Notes under the pieces: model-generated
The model's input: only the letters and a program-made list of their open reading frames with translations
Told to the model about the DNA's origin: nothing
The model's database searches: none
Shown: in pieces, positions 47,549 through 59,460 of the stretch
Layout of the letters: each line of letters begins with the position of its first letter
Position numbering within the stretch: the first letter of the stretch is position 1
Position numbers and translations under genes: made by a program
DNA from: Nitrosomonadales bacterium
GTDB lineage: Bacteria; Pseudomonadota; Gammaproteobacteria; Burkholderiales; Gallionellaceae
Direction: 5' to 3'
NCBI GenBank assembly: GCA_016208015.1
Contig: JACQYW010000013.1
Coordinates: forward strand, 62,001 to 126,000
DNA: 64,000 nt

Positions 47549-47569
47549 AGAATGTATTTGGAGGTAGGG

Positions 47570-47887
47570 ATGAAGATCGAAACTGCGGTAGAGGCACTGG
47601 CGGCATTGGCTCAGGAATCGCGTTTGTCGATCTTTCGTTTGCTGGTGCAAGCCGGAAAAGAGGGAATCGCGGCGGGAGGGCTGGGGGAAAAACTGGGTAT
47701 CCCGCCAGCCACGTTGTCGTTCCATTTGAAGGCGCTGACCCATGCCAGGCTGATCAAGCCGCGCACCGAGGGACGCTTTGTGATCTATAGCGCCAACTTC
47801 GCCGAGATGGACAGACTGATCGCCTACCTCACCGAGCATTGTTGTGCGGGCGATGCGACCCAGTGCGCCCCGGTCGGAAAATGTTGA
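47570..47887 (+). CDS. arsR: ArsR-family arsenic-responsive repressor
   Basis: A 105-residue winged-helix repressor. LAQESRLSIFRLLVQAG and the recognition helix PATLSFHLKALTHARLI are typical. It lacks the CxC pair of the E. coli-type alpha-3 site; instead vicinal cysteines Cys91-Cys92 and Cys99, plus a terminal Cys105, lie at the C-terminus, similar to the Acidithiobacillus-type arsenite site. The ATG at 47570 has GGAGGTAGG directly upstream; an in-frame ATG 18 bases earlier is less likely. It heads the ars operon and presumably represses it at the palindrome just upstream. Confidence 0.9.
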   Translation: MKIETAVEALAALAQESRLSIFRLLVQAGKEGIAAGGLGEKLGIPPATLSFHLKALTHARLIKPRTEGRFVIYSANFAEMDRLIAYLTEHCCAGDATQCAPVGKC

Positions 47888-47909
47888 AATCGAGAAAAGG
47901 AAAATCGAA

Positions 47910-48407
47910 ATGAGTGAAAAGCAATACAACGTGCTGGTGCTGTGTACCGGCAATTCCGCACGCAGCATCCTGGGCGAGGTGTTGTTCAATGCGTTGGGGA
48001 AAGGCAAATTCAAGGCTTACAGCGCGGGTAGCCATCCAGCGGGGCGAGTCAATCCGGGAGCGCTGGAATGGCTGCAAGCACAGGGCTACAGCACCGATGG
48101 TCTGCGCAGCAAGAGTTGGGACGAGTTCGCCTTGTCCGGCGCGACCGAGTTCGATTTCATCTTCACCGTGTGCGACAACGCCGCCGGAGAGGCCTGCCCG
48201 CTGTGGCTGGGCAAGCCAGCCACAGCGCACTGGGGAATTCCCGACCCGGCGCATGTCGAGGGCGAAGAGGAGCGTCGTGCCGCCTTCAAGAAGGCCGCCG
48301 AGCAACTGGCCCGCCGTATCCAGTTGTTCCTGAGTCTGCCGATCGATAAATTGGACAAGCTCGTCCTGAAAGAGAAACTCGCCGAGATCGGGCGTATCAA
48401 GGACTGA
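47910..48407 (+). CDS. arsC: Arsenate reductase, low-molecular-weight phosphatase type
   Basis: A 165-residue enzyme reducing arsenate to arsenite. The phosphatase loop CTGNSARS has the nucleophile Cys12; the redox cysteines are Cys88 and Cys96 in VCDNAAGEACPLW. Such enzymes relay through two cysteines and are recycled by thioredoxin or glutaredoxin; a glutaredoxin-like gene lies in the same operon and trxA elsewhere in the window. The start follows AAAAGGAAAA. It lies 22 bases after arsR and four before acr3. Confidence 0.92.
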   Translation: MSEKQYNVLVLCTGNSARSILGEVLFNALGKGKFKAYSAGSHPAGRVNPGALEWLQAQGYSTDGLRSKSWDEFALSGATEFDFIFTVCDNAAGEACPLWLGKPATAHWGIPDPAHVEGEEERRAAFKKAAEQLARRIQLFLSLPIDKLDKLVLKEKLAEIGRIKD

Positions 48408-48411
48408 CATC

Positions 48412-49431
48412 ATGAGCGTCTTCGAGCGTTACCTGACCGTTTGGGTCTTCCTGTGCATCATCGTCGGCGTGATGCTGGGGCAAAGCATCCCCGCGCCGTT
48501 CCATTGGCTGGGCACGCTGGAAGTCGCCAAGGTCAATATCCCGGTCGGTCTGCTGATCTGGGTGATGATCATCCCGATGTTGTTGCGTATCGATTTCGGT
48601 GCGTTGCACGAGGTGCGCAAGCACTGGCGCGGCATCGGTGTCACTCTGTTCATCAACTGGGCGGTCAAGCCGTTCTCGATGGCATTGCTGGGCTGGCTGT
48701 TCATCCGCCAGTTGTTCGCTCCGTATCTGCCTGCCGAGCAGCTCGACAGCTATATCGCCGGGCTGGTGCTGCTGGCTGCAGCACCTTGCACCGCGATGGT
48801 GTTCGTGTGGAGCCGTCTGGTCAACGGCGAGCCGCTGTTCACGCTGAGCCAGGTCGCGCTCAACGACACCATCATGGTGTTCGCCTTCGCGCCGCTGGTG
48901 GCGCTGTTGCTCGGTCTGTCGGCCATCGTCGTGCCGTGGGATACGCTGCTGGTGTCCGTGGTGCTGTATATCGTGCTGCCGGTGCTATTGGCGCAGGTCT
49001 GGCGCAGATGGTTGCTGCTGCGGGGGGATGAGGTGCTGCAACGCACCCTGGTTGCGCTGGGACCGATCTCCATCTCCGCGCTGCTGTTGACGCTGGTGCT
49101 GTTGTTCGCCTTCCAGGGCAAGGCCATCGTCGAACAGCCGCTCATCATCCTGATGCTCGCGGTGCCCATCACCATCCAGGTGTATTTCACCTCCGGTTTC
49201 GCTTACTGGCTCAACCGTCGCTTCGGCGAGGCGCATTGCGTGGCCGGCCCTTCGGCCTTGATCGGCGCATCCAACTTCTTCGAGCTGGCGGTCGCTGCGG
49301 CGATCAGCCTGTTCGGTTTCGAGTCCGGCGCGGCGTTGGCTACCGTGGTGGGCGTACTGATCGAGGTGCCGGTGATGCTGAGCGTGGTGTATCTGGTGAA
49401 GCGCAGCCAGGGCTGGTACGAGCGGGGCTAG
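48412..49431 (+). CDS. acr3: Arsenite efflux pump Acr3
   Basis: A 339-residue membrane protein with about ten helices of the BASS/Acr3 fold, not the 12-helix ArsB. The family motif is AAAPCTAMVFVWSRL (essential cysteine) near residue 125, and GPSALIGASNFFELAVAAAISLFG near residue 280 is another hallmark. It exports arsenite made by ArsC. It lies four bases after arsC and four before the glutaredoxin gene. Confidence 0.93.
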   Translation: MSVFERYLTVWVFLCIIVGVMLGQSIPAPFHWLGTLEVAKVNIPVGLLIWVMIIPMLLRIDFGALHEVRKHWRGIGVTLFINWAVKPFSMALLGWLFIRQLFAPYLPAEQLDSYIAGLVLLAAAPCTAMVFVWSRLVNGEPLFTLSQVALNDTIMVFAFAPLVALLLGLSAIVVPWDTLLVSVVLYIVLPVLLAQVWRRWLLLRGDEVLQRTLVALGPISISALLLTLVLLFAFQGKAIVEQPLIILMLAVPITIQVYFTSGFAYWLNRRFGEAHCVAGPSALIGASNFFELAVAAAISLFGFESGAALATVVGVLIEVPVMLSVVYLVKRSQGWYERG

Positions 49432-49435
49432 GAAG

Positions 49436-49672
49436 ATGGAACTGATTCTGTACGGGAAGGAATTCTGTCATCTGTGCGATGATGCGGAAGCCATCCTGCG
49501 CGGACTCGGACTCTTTGCCGATTACATCGATATCGCCAGTGACGAAAAGCTTCAGGAAAGGTACAGCATCCGGATTCCTGTGCTGCAACGGCGGGACACA
49601 GGGGCAGAGTTGGGATGGCCGTTCGATGCAGAGGGAGTGCGGCTGTTTATGGGGCTGGCAGAACGCCAATAG
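49436..49672 (+). CDS. Glutaredoxin-like protein (DUF836)
   Basis: A 78-residue thioredoxin-fold protein with CHLC at residues 11-14 and the cis-proline RIPVLQRRD, of the DUF836 glutaredoxin group. It begins four bases after acr3, which suggests a role as electron donor for ArsC or in thiol repair during arsenic exposure; that is inference from position. The cysteine pair differs from the usual CPYC. Confidence 0.82.
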   Translation: MELILYGKEFCHLCDDAEAILRGLGLFADYIDIASDEKLQERYSIRIPVLQRRDTGAELGWPFDAEGVRLFMGLAERQ

Positions 49673-49686
49673 CTGTATTCGCCTTG

Positions 49687-49793
49687 ATCTGGTTTTGTTG
49701 TTTTACAACAGAGCCAGATTGTGGCTTCGGCCACCGCTTCGCGACTTAACTTGCTGCGCAAGTTAGCCTGCGCCGCAACCTTGTTTTGCTTAT

Positions 49794-49812
<19 letters not shown>
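49687..49812. other. Cluster of four hairpins between ars operon and proB
   Basis: In order: an interrupted stem ATCTGG..TGTTG/CAACA..CCAGAT (49687-49719); GTGGC-TTCG-GCCAC (49721-49734), an extra-stable UUCG tetraloop; TAACTTGC-tgc-GCAAGTTA (49747-49765); and a perfect 16-bp stem with 5-base loop (49776-49791/49797-49812). The last one contains the proB stop codon in its loop. It probably ends both convergent transcripts, but there is more structure than a normal terminator needs. Confidence 0.6.
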
Positions 49813-52037
<2,225 letters not shown>

Positions 52038-52060
52038 CATTTTAACCGCTTGCGCGATTA

Positions 52061-52318
52061 TTAAGCTGCGACGATGCTGACCGTCTTGCGCTTCATAGCG
52101 CCCTTGACCGCAAATACCACTTTGCCGGTGATCTTGGCGAACAGGGTGTGATCCTTGCCCATGCCGACGTTGTCGCCTGCGTGAACTTGGGTACCGCGCT
52201 GACGCACGATGATGCTGCCCGCGCTGATGAGTTCGCCGCCGTAGCTCTTGACACCCAGTCGTTTCGAGTGCGAGTCGCGGCCGTTACTGGTACTGCCTCC
52301 GCCTTTTTTCGATGCCAT
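52061..52318 (-). CDS. rpmA: 50S ribosomal protein L27
   Basis: 85 residues: [20 protein letters not shown] is the invariant basic N-terminus that reaches the peptidyl-transferase centre, followed by [22 protein letters not shown]. It is full length and starts normally, without the cleaved extension seen in Firmicutes. It is 18 bases after rplU. Confidence 0.98.
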   Translation of the reverse strand: MASKKGGGSTSNGRDSHSKRLGVKSYGGELISAGSIIVRQRGTQVHAGDNVGMGKDHTLFAKITGKVVFAVKGAMKRKTVSIVAA

Positions 52319-52336
52319 GTTGCAGCTCCTTCAGAA

Positions 52337-52648
52337 TTAAGCCGAGATGCCGTCGATGCGGATCTCGGTGTAGTTTTGACGATGACCTTGATGTTTCTGG
52401 TAGTGCTTACGACGACGCATCTTGAAGATGGTCACTTTGTCGTGGCGGCCGTTGGCGATGATGGTCGCCTTGACGGTCGCACCGCTCAGCAGAGGCTTGC
52501 CAACGGAGACCTTGTCGCCATTGCCAACCATCAGCACTTTGTCCAATACGATCGCGCCGCCGACGTCGCCGTCAATGGATTCGACCTTCAGGGTTTCACC
52601 TTCGACAACGCGATATTGCTTGCCACCGGTTTTGATTACTGCGTACAT
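52337..52648 (-). CDS. rplU: 50S ribosomal protein L21
   Basis: 103 residues: [23 protein letters not shown] and [21 protein letters not shown] are the family start and the 23S rRNA-binding basic segment. It is the first gene of the rplU-rpmA unit, with a strong promoter about 85 bases upstream and a small palindrome (GTTATGgCATAAC, around 52673-52685) in its leader. Confidence 0.98.
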   Translation of the reverse strand: MYAVIKTGGKQYRVVEGETLKVESIDGDVGGAIVLDKVLMVGNGDKVSVGKPLLSGATVKATIIANGRHDKVTIFKMRRRKHYQKHQGHRQNYTEIRIDGISA

Positions 52649-52731
52649 AACGACCTCGCTTGATGCGGTTTTTAGTTATGGCATAACCTAAAGGTTAGCC
52701 TCCACTGAAATGTGGATTTTCAGAGCCGCGC

Positions 52732-52759
52732 ATTATACATAAACAACACTAACCGTCAA
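52732..52759 (-). promoter_or_regulatory. rplU promoter
   Basis: On the minus strand TTGACG (52754-52759), 16-base spacer, TATAAT (52732-52737), then GCGCGGCTC. A near-consensus promoter with a GC-rich discriminator suited to stringent control. It overlaps the weak ACCC/GGGT hairpin after rho. Confidence 0.75.
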
Positions 52760-52774
52760 AACCCTTTTTTCGGG

Positions 52775-54031
52775 TCAGCGCTTCATGGAATCAAAGAATT
52801 CTGCGTTGTTTTTGGTTGCCTTGACCTTGTCCAGCAGGAATTCCATAGCCTCCAGCTCGTCCATCGGGTAAAGCAGCTTGCGCAGTACCCAGATGCGCTG
52901 CAGCAGGTCCTGCTTGATGAGCAGCTCTTCCTTGCGGGTGCCGGAGCGGTTGACGTTGATCGCCGGGTAGATGCGTTTCTCGGCCATACGGCGATCCAGG
53001 TGGATTTCCATGTTGCCGGTACCCTTGAACTCCTCATAGATCACATCGTCCATGCGGCTGCCGGTATCCACCAGCGCAGTGGCGATGATGGTCAGCGAGC
53101 CGCCTTCCTCGATATTGCGCGCCGCGCCGAAGAAGCGCTTGGGGCGCTGCAGGGCGTTGGCGTCCACGCCGCCGGTCAATACCTTGCCGGAGGAAGGGAT
53201 CACGGTGTTGTAGGCGCGCGCCAGGCGGGTGATGGAGTCGAGCAGGATGACCACGTCTTTCTTGTGTTCGACCAGACGTTTTGCCTTTTCCAGCACCATT
53301 TCAGCCACTTGCACGTGGCGGGTGGCCGGTTCGTCGAAGGTGGAAGCGACCACTTCGCCGCGCACGGTGCGGCTCATTTCGGTCACTTCTTCGGGGCGTT
53401 CGTCGATGAGCAGTACGATTAGCGTGGCATCCGGATTGTTGGCCGAGATGGAGTGCGCGATATGCTGCAGCATCACGGTCTTGCCGGACTTGGGCGAGGC
53501 GACCAGCAGGCCGCGCTGGCCTTTTCCGATGGGTGCGACGATGTCGATGACCCGTCCGGTGATGTTCTCTTCGGCACGGATGTCGCGTTCCAGCGTCATG
53601 TGCACCGTGGGGAACAGCGGTGTCAGGTTCTCGAACAGGATCTTGTTCTTGGCATTCTCGGGCGGCTCACCGTTGACTTTGTCCACCTTGACCAGCGCCA
53701 CATAACGCTCGCCCTCTTTCGGGGTGCGGATCTCGCCCTCGATCGAATCGCCGGTATGCAGGTTGAATCGGCGCACCTGGCTGGGACTGACGTAGATGTC
53801 GTCCGGACCGGCCAGATAGGAGGTGTCGGGCGACCTCAGGAAGCCGAAACCGTCCGGCAGTACTTCCAGCGTGCCTTCGCCGAAGATGCTTTCGCCTTTC
53901 TTTGCCTGGTTCTTCAGCAGTGCGAAGATCAAATCCTGCTTGCGCATGCGGTTGGCGTTGTCGATCTGGTTGGTGGTTGCCATTTCCACCAGTTCGGTGA
54001 TGTGTTTGGTCTTGAGGTCGGATAGATGCAT
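52775..54031 (-). CDS. rho: Transcription termination factor Rho
   Basis: A 418-residue hexameric RNA helicase. The N-terminal domain starts [18 protein letters not shown]; the primary RNA site includes [25 protein letters not shown]. The ATPase has [11 protein letters not shown] (P-loop), the Walker [18 protein letters not shown] and the R/Q-loop region near [10 protein letters not shown]. Normal length. The trxA-rho order is the same as in E. coli. The 178-base leader upstream contains GCGGG-atag-CCCGC (54108-54121). Confidence 0.98.
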   Translation of the reverse strand: MHLSDLKTKHITELVEMATTNQIDNANRMRKQDLIFALLKNQAKKGESIFGEGTLEVLPDGFGFLRSPDTSYLAGPDDIYVSPSQVRRFNLHTGDSIEGEIRTPKEGERYVALVKVDKVNGEPPENAKNKILFENLTPLFPTVHMTLERDIRAEENITGRVIDIVAPIGKGQRGLLVASPKSGKTVMLQHIAHSISANNPDATLIVLLIDERPEEVTEMSRTVRGEVVASTFDEPATRHVQVAEMVLEKAKRLVEHKKDVVILLDSITRLARAYNTVIPSSGKVLTGGVDANALQRPKRFFGAARNIEEGGSLTIIATALVDTGSRMDDVIYEEFKGTGNMEIHLDRRMAEKRIYPAINVNRSGTRKEELLIKQDLLQRIWVLRKLLYPMDELEAMEFLLDKVKATKNNAEFFDSMKR

Positions 54032-54209
54032 ATGTGGATGTTGCGCGATGGCGCCAGGTTGAAGTGAGTTGCTAGGGAAGTGAGACTGGGTTTTCTTGGG
54101 GGTTTTGCGGGATAGCCCGCACCGAATTGCCGTGAGCGTCTTTAAGTTTGTGTTGAGCTACTTGGTTTCAGGACGAAACAGGGCAGTTGCGGGCGGGAGA
54201 TTAAAGGGT

Positions 54210-54536
54210 TCAGATATGGCTGTCAATGAATGCCGTGAGTTGGGATTTTGACAATGCGCCGACCTTGGTTGCCTCGATGTTGCCGTTCTTGAACAGCATC
54301 AGAGTCGGGATGCCGCGCACACCGTATTTTTGCGGGGTCTGCTGGTTCTCGTCCACATTCAGCTTTGCGACGTTCAGACGTCCTGCGTACTCTTTGGAAA
54401 CTTCATCCAGGATCGGGGCGATCATGCGGCAGGGGCCGCACCATTCCGCCCAGTAGTCAACCAGCACAGGCAACGGCGATTGCAGTACCTCGGCGGTGAA
54501 AGTGGCATCGGTGACATAACGGATATGTTCGCTCAT
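54210..54536 (-). CDS. trxA: Thioredoxin 1
   Basis: A 108-residue thioredoxin with the active site [11 protein letters not shown] and the cis-proline RGIPTLMLF. It is a cytosolic dithiol reductant for ribonucleotide reductase, methionine sulfoxide reductases and possibly ArsC from this window. The start [13 protein letters not shown] is the first ATG; the 161-base space to the methyltransferase gene shows no further gene. Confidence 0.96.
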   Translation of the reverse strand: MSEHIRYVTDATFTAEVLQSPLPVLVDYWAEWCGPCRMIAPILDEVSKEYAGRLNVAKLNVDENQQTPQKYGVRGIPTLMLFKNGNIEATKVGALSKSQLTAFIDSHI

Positions 54537-54697
54537 GTTGGATTCTCGCTTAATAAAATTATGTATTTTGTTTTAGATACGGTCTGGGCCGCTTGGAAGT
54601 ACAACAGGACTGGGCGGCATCCTAACCAAAAAAATCGGGGTTGGGAAGGGTTTCAGCAGCTGCGTTCTAACCCATTGATAAGGCAAGAGCTGCAAGT

Positions 54698-55459
54698 TCA
54701 CATGCGCCACAGATAAAGCGTCGAATGGTGCAAATCCTCGACGGGAATCGTTTCCTGCGGCGGGTGATCCGGCACCGCGAAGGTATTGCTGATGAACAGA
54801 CTGCCGGGACGCATTTCCTGTCTGGCTTTGTTCCATAAATCTTCCATCGGTACGGGGGACAGATAGGCGAACACCACGTCGTACTGCGACAAATCGCTAT
54901 TCCACAAACTTCCCCAATGCACCGAGCAGTTGCGAAATCCGCCGAACCTGGTGCGCAGCCAACTCCAGAGGAACGGCAGTGGCGCTGCTTCCACGCCGTG
55001 AAAGCGTCCGTGTGGATGTGTTTGTGCGAGATGAGTCAACACGCCGCCGATACCAGAGCCGAGATCAATCAGGGTGAACGGCTGATTCGCCGGCAGCGTG
55101 GCCTCCAGCGCTTGCCAAACCTTGTTGCTGGACAGGTAGAGCGGTACTTGCGTGCGGAACGTGCTCCAGTAGACCACCAGCATGACCAGAAAAGCGGCGA
55201 GGAAGAAGGCGGGCGGAATATCAAGCGCCAGCACCAGCACCAGCGCGGGAGCAAACGCGAACTGGATGAACAACCACCAGCGCGCCAAGCCGGCGAAACG
55301 GCTGAGAGCAGCGGCCAAAGTGCCACAGAGCAGTGCGTAGAACAGCGGCGCAAGCTGCAATCCAATCAGGCGCACGGTCAGTACGGCTAGTACGAACGCA
55401 GCGAGTTGCAGCAGCAGCGCCAAGACAGACGGGGGAAGTCGCCCGAACTGCGAGATCAC
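54698..55459 (-). CDS. Membrane-anchored class I SAM methyltransferase
   Basis: A 253-residue protein. About four hydrophobic helices occupy residues 8-100 (VLALLLQLAAFVLAVLTVRL, then LAPLFYALLCGTLAAAL and others). A Rossmann methyltransferase domain follows with motif I FTLIDLGSGIGGVLTHLA, an acidic residue in GVEAAPLP, and YDVVFAYLSPVPM as motif post-I. The catalytic side faces the cytoplasm. Substrate unknown; a lipid or membrane-bound quinone-like molecule is a guess from the anchor. It overlaps the DJ-1 gene by four bases. Confidence 0.75.
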   Translation of the reverse strand: MISQFGRLPPSVLALLLQLAAFVLAVLTVRLIGLQLAPLFYALLCGTLAAALSRFAGLARWWLFIQFAFAPALVLVLALDIPPAFFLAAFLVMLVVYWSTFRTQVPLYLSSNKVWQALEATLPANQPFTLIDLGSGIGGVLTHLAQTHPHGRFHGVEAAPLPFLWSWLRTRFGGFRNCSVHWGSLWNSDLSQYDVVFAYLSPVPMEDLWNKARQEMRPGSLFISNTFAVPDHPPQETIPVEDLHHSTLYLWRM

Positions 55460-56001
55460 ACGCGCACCAACCCGGCTTCGACCTCGTCGCGCCTGGTTTT
55501 GCCCGCCAGGCGTTCCACCAGCGTCAGTGCGAAATCCATGGCCGTGCCGGGACCGCGTGAAGTGATGATCTTGCCGTCCTCGACTACCGCCTGCGGCTGG
55601 CGAGAAACTTTGGGAAACGCATCCAGCGAACCGGGGAAGCTGGTGGCGCGCTTGCCGTCGAGCAGTCCTGCCATGGCCAGTACCGAAGGTGCGGCACAGA
55701 TGGCGCAGACATAACGACCGTTGGTTGCCATGCGCTGTACCAGTTTGATGATGCGCGCATCAGCCTTGAGGTTGTTGGTGCCGGGTTGGCCGCCCGGGAG
55801 TACCACCATGTCGAAGTCGCGCTTGAGCGCTTCGTCCAGTCCGGTGTCCGGGATCAGCATGGTGCCGCGGCTGCCGCTTATCGGATGTCCGTCCAGACTG
55901 GCGCTCACCGCATCGAGGCCGGCGCGGCGCAGGATGTTGAGGATGGTCACGGCTTCCAGCTCTTCACTGCCGTTGGCCAGCGGAACAAGTACGGATTTCA
56001 T
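55456..56001 (-). CDS. DJ-1/PfpI-family protein (YajL/ThiJ-like)
   Basis: A 181-residue DJ-1 superfamily protein. The nucleophilic-elbow cysteine lies in YVCAICAAPSVLA near residue 104, with the Glu of GSEELEAVT near residue 15 as its partner; VLPGGQPGTNNLKAD is also typical. Family members act as chaperones, repair glyoxal-damaged groups or respond to oxidation; which applies here is unclear. It is in a tight minus-strand run with PAP2 upstream (one base apart) and the methyltransferase downstream. Confidence 0.85.
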   Translation of the reverse strand: MKSVLVPLANGSEELEAVTILNILRRAGLDAVSASLDGHPISGSRGTMLIPDTGLDEALKRDFDMVVLPGGQPGTNNLKADARIIKLVQRMATNGRYVCAICAAPSVLAMAGLLDGKRATSFPGSLDAFPKVSRQPQAVVEDGKIITSRGPGTAMDFALTLVERLAGKTRRDEVEAGLVRV

Positions 56002-56002
56002 G

Positions 56003-56788
56003 TCAGAAACTCCCTGCGATTCGTATGCCGATTAGACCTCTGCCGACGTCAGGAAGCAAGAGCAGTTTGCCGGAACGCAGGTCGGCATTGTGGGCGACCA
56101 CGCTCTTGCCGACCAGTGTGCCGATCATCGCCCCGGCCAGTACGTCAGAGGCGAAGTGCGCATGATGATAGGTGCGGGCGAAACCGACCAGTCCGGCGAT
56201 GGAGTATGAGGTGTAGCTCACCCAGGTTTTGTCGTAATGGTTGGCGACCACCGACGCCAGCGCGAACGCTTCGGTGGTGTGACCGGAAGGGAATGATGAA
56301 TTGGTTTCGCTGAATGGCTTGAAGTGATAGATGCCTTCGTCGGCGCGCGGGCGGCTGCGTCCGCTGACCAACTTGATGGCCGGGGTGACGATGCCGCTGG
56401 CGATCAGGCTGGCGGCGATGCCGTCCTGTGCGATCTGTATCGAGGTCTCGTCGTCGGTCAGCGCGCCGAAGACGTAGAAGCCGCCGACCACACCGGCCGA
56501 ATATTGCGAGCCAAAGCGCTCCACTTGCGTGATGAAGGTATTGTCGCCGCTGTGACGTCGCATCTCGTCGCGCAAGGGGCGGTCGATGGCCAGCGCAGTG
56601 CCGACCACAGCGAGTGTTGCCAAGCCAGCCTTGTGCCATTCCACATTTTCCCAGCGGGTAGGGGCGGTGACGACATGCTTTACGTCGTCGAGCAATATCT
56701 CAGGGTAGGAAAGTTCGGCTGCGCCGACCTTGCACGTGAAGCACAGGGCCAGCGTTCCTGTGAGGAAAAGCCGGGGTGAGTACTTCAA
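56003..56788 (-). CDS. PAP2-family phosphatase, exported
   Basis: A 261-residue protein with a signal peptide ([20 protein letters not shown]). The phosphatase motifs are [28 protein letters not shown] and [20 protein letters not shown], the C1-C2-C3 pattern with catalytic His residues. It probably removes phosphate from lipid or polyprenyl phosphates, or acts as an acid phosphatase in the periplasm. A few hydrophobic segments suggest membrane association. Its start overlaps the yajQ stop by four bases. Confidence 0.85.
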   Translation of the reverse strand: MKYSPRLFLTGTLALCFTCKVGAAELSYPEILLDDVKHVVTAPTRWENVEWHKAGLATLAVVGTALAIDRPLRDEMRRHSGDNTFITQVERFGSQYSAGVVGGFYVFGALTDDETSIQIAQDGIAASLIASGIVTPAIKLVSGRSRPRADEGIYHFKPFSETNSSFPSGHTTEAFALASVVANHYDKTWVSYTSYSIAGLVGFARTYHHAHFASDVLAGAMIGTLVGKSVVAHNADLRSGKLLLLPDVGRGLIGIRIAGSF

Positions 56789-57273
56789 TCGCGGAAGTTC
56801 TGGTATTGCAATGGAAAGTCAGTGATCGTCTTCTTGACGAAAGCGATGGCGGCTTGCAGGTCATCGCGGTTCTTGCCGGTCACGCGCACGGTGTCGCCCT
56901 GGATGCTGGCTTGCACCTTCATCTTGCTGTCCTTGAGGTGCTTGACGATCTTCTTCGCCAACTCCGTCTCCACCCCTACCTTGACGGTGCAAGCGCGTTT
57001 AACCTTGTTGCCGCTGACCTTCTCGATCTTCTCGCTGATCTCCAGACATTTGATGTCCACGCCGCGCTTGGACAACCTGCCGTTGAGTATCTCCTGCACC
57101 TGGTTCATCTGGAACTCATTGTCGGCATGCACGGTGAGCACCAGCTCGGCCTGCTCGACGCGCGCATCACTACCCTTGAAGTCAAAGCGCGTGCTGACTT
57201 CCTTGTTGGTCTGCTCGACCGCGTTCTTGACTTCGGTCTTGTCTACTTCGGAAACGATGTCGAAAGAGGGCAT
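56785..57273 (-). CDS. yajQ: YajQ-family nucleotide-binding protein
   Basis: A 162-residue protein of the YajQ group: [33 protein letters not shown] at the start (in outline), and [25 protein letters not shown] near the end. Homologues in Xanthomonas and Pseudomonas bind c-di-GMP and alter gene expression; E. coli YajQ binds nucleic acid/nucleotides. With two diguanylate cyclase-type genes in this window it may be a receiver for that signal, but no direct link is visible. Confidence 0.92.
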   Translation of the reverse strand: MPSFDIVSEVDKTEVKNAVEQTNKEVSTRFDFKGSDARVEQAELVLTVHADNEFQMNQVQEILNGRLSKRGVDIKCLEISEKIEKVSGNKVKRACTVKVGVETELAKKIVKHLKDSKMKVQASIQGDTVRVTGKNRDDLQAAIAFVKKTITDFPLQYQNFRD

Positions 57274-57347
57274 GGTGCTTCCTTAAAATTTGAGTTGATC
57301 ACAACACGCTGCAACGCGGTGTGTTGCAGCGGAAACTTACCTTCAGG

Positions 57348-57674
57348 TTAGTTGGGGCCAAAGCTGCAAACGTAATCGACGGCGTCCGCCCCGGTGTGGA
57401 TGTCGAAACTGCTGTTTTCGGCGACTTTGAAGCTGCTGCCTGCGGCGTAGGTCTTGAACGCCGATTCGCCGGCGATCTTCACCGAGCATGAGCCCGCAGA
57501 GATCTCCATCAGTTCCGGTACGCCGACGTTGAAAGTCAGCTGGCTGTTGGGCAGCACCACGCCCACGGTCTTGCGCGAACCGTCGGGGAAGAACACCGAG
57601 TGGGACACGCACTTGCCGTCGAAAAAGACGTTGGATTTTTTGCCGACGCTGACGTTATCGATTTTGTCTGACAT
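57348..57674 (-). CDS. ppnP: Pyrimidine/purine nucleoside phosphorylase PpnP
   Basis: A 108-residue cupin of the former DUF1255 family. VGKKSNVFFDGKCVSHSVFF at the start and VGVVLPNSQLTFNVGVPELMEI in the middle match PpnP, which phosphorolyses several nucleosides to base and ribose-1-phosphate. The C-terminus DYVCSFGPN is typical. Cytosolic, full length. It lies between yajQ and a macro-domain gene on the same strand. Confidence 0.9.
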   Translation of the reverse strand: MSDKIDNVSVGKKSNVFFDGKCVSHSVFFPDGSRKTVGVVLPNSQLTFNVGVPELMEISAGSCSVKIAGESAFKTYAAGSSFKVAENSSFDIHTGADAVDYVCSFGPN

Positions 57675-57700
57675 GCTGAATTTCCCTTTGGATCGTTGGA

Positions 57701-58192
57701 TTATTTTGCGGGTTCGGCGGCTTTGACGCCTTTTTGGTAGGTTGTATATACGTAGACCAGGATGTGCAGGTCGCCCAAATGCTTTTCGATCAGCGGTTTC
57801 ACATCATCCCAGTCCAGCCCGTTGATTCCGCATGAGAGACGCGGCAGGGCGAGGCTGGCGACCTTCTCTTTCTGCGCGAAAGCGCGCAGGGCATGCAAAG
57901 CATGATTCACATGGCTGAGTGTCGCTTGTCCGGGCTTGCTGCCATGGTCATAGGCAGCATCCTGAGTGAACAGGTTGACGATGAAGCGCCCGTCACTGCT
58001 CATCCAGGTCCACAGATCACCCGACTTGGGATGGCGGGTCTGGCAATGGTGGCGGAAGTCCTTGTACATCGCCGGCATGCGTTCGCGCAGTTGCAGCGCG
58101 AGGCCGTGATGGAAGTCATCGTTCGGGGCGACGCCCTGGACGATGGCCCGGGCGCCGCTGAACAGGATGTCGCCGCTCAGTTCGTGGATCAT
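57701..58192 (-). CDS. Macro-domain protein (TARG1/DarG-like group)
   Basis: A 163-residue single macro domain. IHELSGDILFSGARAIVQGV is the first ligand strand; FHHGLALQLRERMP and LALPRLSCGINGLDWDDV match the ALC1/TARG1-like branch that binds or removes ADP-ribose. The Lys and Asp used by human TARG1 appear to be absent: TQD stands where a lysine is expected and SCGING where GCGLD is. So it may bind ADP-ribose or act by another chemistry. No DarT-like toxin flanks it. It is next to ppnP, hinting at nucleoside or NAD-derivative metabolism. Confidence 0.75.
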   Translation of the reverse strand: MIHELSGDILFSGARAIVQGVAPNDDFHHGLALQLRERMPAMYKDFRHHCQTRHPKSGDLWTWMSSDGRFIVNLFTQDAAYDHGSKPGQATLSHVNHALHALRAFAQKEKVASLALPRLSCGINGLDWDDVKPLIEKHLGDLHILVYVYTTYQKGVKAAEPAK

Positions 58193-58214
58193 GATGCCCT
58201 CCTTGCGAAGTGCC

Positions 58215-59444
<1,230 letters not shown>

Positions 59445-59460
59445 TGTTTCTTGTTCCGAT

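Noticed and set aside
49744..49769. Integron attC site
   Set aside because: ACTTAAC fits RYYYAAC and GTTAGCC nearly fits GTTRRRY, but they are only 26 bases apart, the right-hand site has a mismatch, and no integrase or cassette array is present.
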